Of a stretch of 64,000 nucleotides of DNA, positions 59,901 to 64,000 are shown in pieces. Origin of the DNA: G965267335 sp965267335. Its GTDB lineage: Bacteria; Bacteroidota; Bacteroidia; Cytophagales; JAAEPT01. The DNA lies in contig OZ253953.1 in assembly GCA_965267335.1 (NCBI GenBank), forward strand, positions 2,480,001 to 2,544,000, written 5' to 3'. The number at the start of each line of letters is the position of its first letter. Position 1 is the first letter of the stretch. The position numbers and the translations under genes were made by a program. The notes under the pieces are model-generated. The model was not told the DNA's origin. It saw only the letters and a program-made list of their open reading frames with translations, and ran no database searches.

Positions 59901-62900
59901 TGGTTTGGCTTCATTAGCAAATGGACTCAATGGGGTGCTGATTCAATTGGCTTCGGCTAATAACATAATCGGAGGCACAACAGCGGGTGAAAGAAACGTG
60001 ATCTCAGGTAACCTGTCAAATGGTGTAGGCATCAATGGTGCACTTGATAATTTTGTGTTAGGTAACTACATCGGATTAAATGCCACAGGAAACGATTCAG
60101 TCCCTAATAATTTTGCAGGTGTCTCAATAGATGGTGGATCAACAGGAAACCAGGTTGGTGGATTGCAAGATTCAGCTAACGTAATTTCAGGTAACCGTCA
60201 AAGTGGTGTCTGGGTAAATGCGAGTACAGATAACAGTATTATTGGTAACACAATTGGACTCCAAGATGGGGGCATGGCCATTCTGGGTAATATAAACAAC
60301 GGTGTTACCATTCAGGCGGCTTCTCATAACACTCAGGTTACTTCCAACCTGATCTCTGGTAACGGTGCCGTTGCAAATGGTGTCGCTCAACCGGATAATC
60401 AAGGTGTTGGAGTTTATGGTCTGAATTCAAATAACCTTACTATAACTAGAAATTATATTGGTACGGATGCGACAGGTAATGACTCTATTCCAAATATGAT
60501 GCATGGAATCCACATTGATGGTTCTGATGGCACTGTAGTTGGAGGAGGTATTATTGATCGTAATATTGTTTCCGGTAATGGTTCTTTCTACAGCCTAAAC
60601 GAAGATCAGTTTTGTACGGGTCAAGGAGGTCAATCGAAGGGAAATGGTATTGATTTTAGAAACTCCTCCAATGTGACTATATCAGGTAACCTGGTGGGGA
60701 TCGCACTGGATAACTCCATGCTCGGTAATAATGAGAACGGAATTCACTTGATTAATACAACCGGTGCGAGGATAGGAGGAAGTGGCGATTCGTCAAACTT
60801 TGTTGGAAACAATGTTTACAAAGGAATTATTCTTAACGCAGCGTCTGGAAATACCATTGTCGGAAATATGTCTGGAACAGATACTACCGGGACCCTGGAT
60901 TACGGAAACGGAACTGGTAAAACTGGTGATGTCGTGTGGGATGGCTGTGGCGGAGGAACCCAATTTGTAGGTGGTTCTGGTATCATGTTAATGTCAGGGG
61001 CATCCAGCAATATTGTTGGTGGAGCAGGAGACTTAAGAAATATCATTTCAGGTAATACAGAAGCGGGTATTTGGATTCAATTAAGCTCTGATAACAACCA
61101 AATACTAAATAACTACATTGGTACCGATGTTAACGGTACTGCAGCAATACCAAATGATGACAACGGAGTTATTGTTTGGGGAACAGCTGGTAACCAGATT
61201 GGAGCGTCCGGACTAGGGAACCTTATATCCGGAAACACAGACAACGGTATATACATGCCAAATTGGGTGGTTAATACAAGTGTGGATGTGGAGGATAATA
61301 TCATCGGATTAGATGCATCAGGAACAGCTGCCCTACCTAACACGCTGAACGGTGTTCATGTGCAAGGAGCACATTTGCTAACCAATATTGGTACAACAAC
61401 TGCCGGAAATGTTATCGCTGGTAACTCCGATGATGGTGTACTTGTCGATGCAAGTGCAGGTGGATCAATCGTAATACAAAATAATACCATCGGCCTCAAT
61501 GCCACTGGTGACGATGCCATTCCTAATGACAGCAATGGAGTACAATTAAATGCTTCTTCGGGTGTACAGGTCGGTACGACTACAGCTGGAAACACGATAT
61601 CAGGTAATGGAGAGAATGGTATCTATATTACAAATGGAGCTGATAATAACTCAATCTTTAATAATAATATTGGTACACAAGTCAATGGTACCGACTCTCT
61701 ACTAACAACCAATAGTAATACCATCGGTATTTACATTGATGGTGGTACGCAAAATGCAATAGGAGGGACGAATGCAGGTGAGGCCAATATCATCGCGACC
61801 AACGAGGATGATGGCATCCAAATCACCGATGGGAACGTTGATAATCCCATTCGAAGAAACAGTTTCTTCTGTAACGGTGGTCGTGGAATAGAGGAGAATT
61901 CAACTGGTAATGACAAAGGAAATGGAGCACCTGCCTTCTGGTCGACCTTACCTCCAATGGGGATAGAAACGACCGGGGCGACAGATGTGTTCTGCTTTGA
62001 ATTCACAGGAATACTTCCTCCGAATGCCATTGTAGAAATTTATCAGATGGGACCTTGTCAGGCTTGTGGTGACTCGGTACAGGGACAAACCTATATCGAT
62101 CAAACCATTGTAGATGGTACGGGTAATATTAGTTATGATTTCGGAGCTAAAATTGCCCCGGCTGATTATAACTCATATATATACACGATCACAGAAGATC
62201 CGGGAGGACTGGTGAGTACATCAGAATTTTCACCTTGTTCTTATGAAAAGGTACCTCCATGTACGGATCCCGCGGCTGTTATTACGCCTCAAGGTTCGAC
62301 AACGATTTGTCAGGGAGATAGTGTAGAGTTGGAAGCGCCTTTTGATGCAACACATTTATATACATGGTTTGAGTCATCAGCACCAGGAACGCCTCTCAAC
62401 GGTGCCGGAAATGTTGCTGGAGATAATGTCTTTTATGCGACAGCAGCAGGTGACTATCAGGTTACAATTGTAGATCAAACCTGTGATTCCACATCTGCGC
62501 CAGTGACTGTTACCGTAGATCCGCTGCAAACAACACCAGATGCTGGTCCTGACGATACGATTTGTGTCTCTAACCTACCATACACACTACAGGGTAATGT
62601 AGTTGCCAATGGTACCTGGGTGGATATGAATTCGGTAGGAGCAACGTTTAACCCTGATGCCAACACAGAAAATGCACAGGTTAATAATTTACCTGCTGGA
62701 GCTACAACAAGTTTGATTTGGGAGTCTGCAAGTAATCTGGGTATTTGTCCGGTATTGAGAGATACAGTAGCCATTACAATTGATGAAGTTGCTGATACTC
62801 CTGACGCAGGGGCAGATGATACCATTTGTGTCTCCAACTTAGCATATACGCTATCAGGAAATGCAATCACAAATGGAACTTGGCTCGATATCAACGCGGT

Positions 62901-64000
62901 GGGAGCAACTTTTACACCAGATGCTAATACGGCAACTGCAGATGTTGATAATTTACCTGCAGGAGCAACCGCTACGCTGGTATGGGAGTCGGTAAGTGAT
63001 CTGGGCTTCTGTCCTACATTGACTGATACGGTCGAAATTACTATAGATCAGGTTGCTGATACCCCTGATGCCGGAGTAGACGATAGCCTTTGTGTTTCCA
63101 ATCTTGGTTATACTTTAGGTGGTAACGCAATAACAACCGGAACCTGGTTAGATATTAATGCTGTGGGAGCTACGTTTACTCCTGATGCAAATACAGCTAC
63201 CGCTGATGTAGACAACATACCTGCTGGAACAACCACTACCTTAGTATGGGAGTCGACCAGTAATCTGGGCTTCTGTCCTGCACTTACTGATACTGTTGAA
63301 ATTACAGTGGATGATGTAGCGGATACACCTCTGGCTGGTGCAGATGATCAGATATGCGTTTCAGAGCTTTCCTATACTCTTGGAGGTAACGCAATAACAA
63401 GCGGAACCTGGTTAGATATTAACGCTGTTGGAGCGACATTTAGCCCTGATGCTAACACGGCAACAGCCGATGTTGATAATCTTCCTGCTGGCAGTGCTAC
63501 AAGTCTTGTATGGCAGTCATTCAGTGCTTTGGGACTATGTCCTAATCTTACCGACACAGTAGAAATTACGGTTGATGATGTTCCGGAAGCGGCCAATGGA
63601 AATGGTAATTATACCACTTGTAATCTGGCGACATTTAGTCTGAATGCAACTGCCGTTACTTTACCGAGTAGTGGTACCTGGTCTTTGGTTGGGCCTGCTG
63701 GTCTTACCATTGACACGCCTACGGATCCTAATTCTACGGTTTCCGGTGCAACCGCAAATACAACTTATACATTGAGATGGACAGTTAGTAATGGAGGCGT
63801 ATGTCCGGATAATACAGACGATGTAACATTCTTATTAGACGCTAATCCTGTTGCCACTATTACTATTGATAATCCGGCAACAGTCTGTGAAGGAAGTGCG
63901 CAAACTATTAATGCAACACCGGATGGTGGAGCAGGAGCACAGATTAGATGGTACATCAATAATACACTCAACGCAGCGTATAACGATATGACTTCAATCA
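56992..64000 (+). CDS. Giant secreted right-handed beta-helix protein with Ig-like repeats (3' partial)
   Basis: At least 2336 codons from ATG 56992, still open at the window edge. The signal peptide is VSLFIGVCLLTFLSHNIHA. Residues about 30-1660 form a parallel beta-helix with roughly 17 degenerate repeats of about 62 residues, patterned as NYIGTDxTG, then PNxxxGVxI, then NxIGGTxxxERNxISGN (x any residue). This matches NosD/pectate-lyase-like right-handed helices that are often adhesins or carbohydrate-binding. From residue about 1665 there is an FVCFEF-type sandwich, a Cys-rich Ig-like domain, and then four 88-residue tandem repeats. The C-terminal sorting domain lies beyond the window; T9SS export is inferred. 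Confidence 0.9.
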   Translation, partial: MKTPFFYLKRVSLFIGVCLLTFLSHNIHAIVVTVTNLNANGAGSFDDAIEQVNGAGAGPHTINFAAPAGTITIANAVINVDDVTINGDPNITIDGSGTEITDVPFSFTWITSLLYIDGSNIVINDLVLTNSAQYGILIAGGPFGGPAPSNITIDGCSISNSTLAGINNDIWAGGAANTPNILSDLTITNCDIFDNGSNAAGCDGISLAWADNVTITNNTVHHNEDHGIFFNGGWKACGGCQRGVTNAVVTGNSCTYNGVENTATVAWADTEGGGITLEDQSDDNLIENNICDNNSEHGIWLRADCDSDTIRSNQCNNNGFNGAGLACGVILALGGCDNNVIESNECDGNENHGIYIYNNSGTDNTNNLIQDNELKNNGEHGVSMMNSTSNTIQNNFIGTDNTGTTTEGNGGSGIYFRNSCNTNSIVGNIIVNNTGDGILLSEGVVDNTGTVTVNPGSCSQNDIEGNRIGINGAGAAAGNTGRGIALESCDQNYINGTTGNGPNYVSNNVSQGIQIITSTDNEIFGNYIGVDIAGTGDMGNQFEGVNLTNSDGNFIGGSLAGQGNVISGNAGNGITLENSDDNDIYGNIVGLNATGTAAIPNDFEGVSVNNGSLNNRVGNTGANEGNIIGGNTQNGISLQLAGAGNTIRNNIVGGDITGLIGIGNGFHGIALNGATGTIVGGSNPNERNYVFSNTGQVWSSGIQIENGATLNEVYGNFIGLNVNGAAVANSASGINLFINADNNTIGGPGDSLNIISGHNAAGGAGISFQQGSDNNIIQGNYIGTDTLGTTAIPNNNGIYIDASTGNTIGGINSSFGNIISGNSSNGISTNDADNNIISANCIGIDAAGASLGNGGHGVFINAGSDGNMIGGSTTGERNFISNNTFHGVYIDNSASNDVAGNYIGTDKTGLVDMGNNEHGVYIATGGSLNTIGGTSANERNLISGNNLEGVMISASSDNTVSANYIGTDVTGLASLANGLNGVLIQLASANNIIGGTTAGERNVISGNLSNGVGINGALDNFVLGNYIGLNATGNDSVPNNFAGVSIDGGSTGNQVGGLQDSANVISGNRQSGVWVNASTDNSIIGNTIGLQDGGMAILGNINNGVTIQAASHNTQVTSNLISGNGAVANGVAQPDNQGVGVYGLNSNNLTITRNYIGTDATGNDSIPNMMHGIHIDGSDGTVVGGGIIDRNIVSGNGSFYSLNEDQFCTGQGGQSKGNGIDFRNSSNVTISGNLVGIALDNSMLGNNENGIHLINTTGARIGGSGDSSNFVGNNVYKGIILNAASGNTIVGNMSGTDTTGTLDYGNGTGKTGDVVWDGCGGGTQFVGGSGIMLMSGASSNIVGGAGDLRNIISGNTEAGIWIQLSSDNNQILNNYIGTDVNGTAAIPNDDNGVIVWGTAGNQIGASGLGNLISGNTDNGIYMPNWVVNTSVDVEDNIIGLDASGTAALPNTLNGVHVQGAHLLTNIGTTTAGNVIAGNSDDGVLVDASAGGSIVIQNNTIGLNATGDDAIPNDSNGVQLNASSGVQVGTTTAGNTISGNGENGIYITNGADNNSIFNNNIGTQVNGTDSLLTTNSNTIGIYIDGGTQNAIGGTNAGEANIIATNEDDGIQITDGNVDNPIRRNSFFCNGGRGIEENSTGNDKGNGAPAFWSTLPPMGIETTGATDVFCFEFTGILPPNAIVEIYQMGPCQACGDSVQGQTYIDQTIVDGTGNISYDFGAKIAPADYNSYIYTITEDPGGLVSTSEFSPCSYEKVPPCTDPAAVITPQGSTTICQGDSVELEAPFDATHLYTWFESSAPGTPLNGAGNVAGDNVFYATAAGDYQVTIVDQTCDSTSAPVTVTVDPLQTTPDAGPDDTICVSNLPYTLQGNVVANGTWVDMNSVGATFNPDANTENAQVNNLPAGATTSLIWESASNLGICPVLRDTVAITIDEVADTPDAGADDTICVSNLAYTLSGNAITNGTWLDINAVGATFTPDANTATADVDNLPAGATATLVWESVSDLGFCPTLTDTVEITIDQVADTPDAGVDDSLCVSNLGYTLGGNAITTGTWLDINAVGATFTPDANTATADVDNIPAGTTTTLVWESTSNLGFCPALTDTVEITVDDVADTPLAGADDQICVSELSYTLGGNAITSGTWLDINAVGATFSPDANTATADVDNLPAGSATSLVWQSFSALGLCPNLTDTVEITVDDVPEAANGNGNYTTCNLATFSLNATAVTLPSSGTWSLVGPAGLTIDTPTDPNSTVSGATANTTYTLRWTVSNGGVCPDNTDDVTFLLDANPVATITIDNPATVCEGSAQTINATPDGGAGAQIRWYINNTLNAAYNDMTSI
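62554..63609 (+). repeat. Four tandem 264-nt (88-codon) repeats inside the giant gene
   Basis: Anchor GAT codons of the motif DD(T/S)xCVS lie at 62554, 62818, 63082 and 63346, exactly 264 bp apart. Each unit reads DTICVSNL-YTL-GNAI and TWLDINAVGATFTPDANTAT, then ADVDNLPAG and LVWES-SNLG-CP-LTDTVEIT. Units 2 to 4 are much closer to each other than to unit 1. Each unit has two Cys and is an Ig-like/PKD-type module. Confidence 0.85.

Noticed and set aside
62554..63609. Tandem 264-nt repeats considered as a CRISPR or satellite array
   Set aside because: They are in frame, translate to regular 88-residue modules, and have no short repeat-spacer pattern.
57072..63971. Several minus-strand open frames inside the giant gene (for example 57072-57659 and 62475-62894)
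   Set aside because: They are antisense shadows of a strongly biased, repetitive coding frame and lack protein-like features.

Overview
The window comes from a moderately AT-rich genome of the phylum Bacteroidota, most likely a marine or free-living member of the Cytophagales. This is inferred from several T9SS-type secreted proteins (type A tails at 1-295, 15627-17078 and 24242-25339; a gliding-motility type B tail at 18890-21133), an aerobic-type menaquinone pathway, MiaE and DUF349 proteins, frequent TTG/GTG starts, little Shine-Dalgarno sequence, and promoters of the form TTG-N19-TAnnTTTG. The genus cannot be fixed from the sequence alone.

Layout. 1-4019: end of a T9SS protein, a small secreted protein, a lipid-A-type acyltransferase, an outer-membrane barrel, a DUF433/DUF5615 toxin-antitoxin-like pair and a multi-pass membrane protein. 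4023-12084: proC and putA (proline synthesis and breakdown, same strand), a SulP anion transporter, a TerB-like protein, beta-carbonic anhydrase and menB. 12196-15630: FMN reductase, hisA-hisF-hisIE and a YdeI-like protein. 15627-25339: secreted or outer-membrane proteins, a decayed DUF4180 gene, an unlisted 53-residue basic protein, and a cluster with a four-helix-bundle protein, an XRE-S24 regulator and a DUF1801 protein. 25313-29664: a tightly overlapping menI-menF-menD-menE operon. 29706-39807: housekeeping genes (phosphatase, pyruvate dehydrogenase E2, hslV, ArsC-like, class III aminotransferase, glycosyltransferase, pdxH, miaE, yqgE, DUF349).

39831-42393: tRNA-Thr followed by a small accessory island. 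It is built from a REP-associated transposase (RAYT), its inverted REP sequences, an 89-nt near-perfect solo copy of the RAYT 5' end, and two further palindromic repeat families (here called P and Q). 42531-56530: sdaA, a redoxin, TrhO, a thioesterase, an OmpA-domain protein, an operon of two DUF3857 proteins with a third secreted protein, and an ABC-F ATPase. 56992 to the window end: a giant open reading frame (at least 2336 codons) for a secreted right-handed beta-helix protein that continues into tandem 88-residue Ig-like repeats and runs off the window.

Most of the window is ordinary core genome. The parts most worth a second look are the RAYT/REP island, the terminator-like hairpin that buries the start codon of the aminotransferase gene, the giant repeat protein, the DUF3857 pair in which one member has lost its catalytic triad, and the DUF4180 pseudogene. 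No CRISPR array, rRNA, prophage or complete insertion sequence other than the RAYT was seen. Family assignments rest on recognised motifs and memory of families; no database search was possible.
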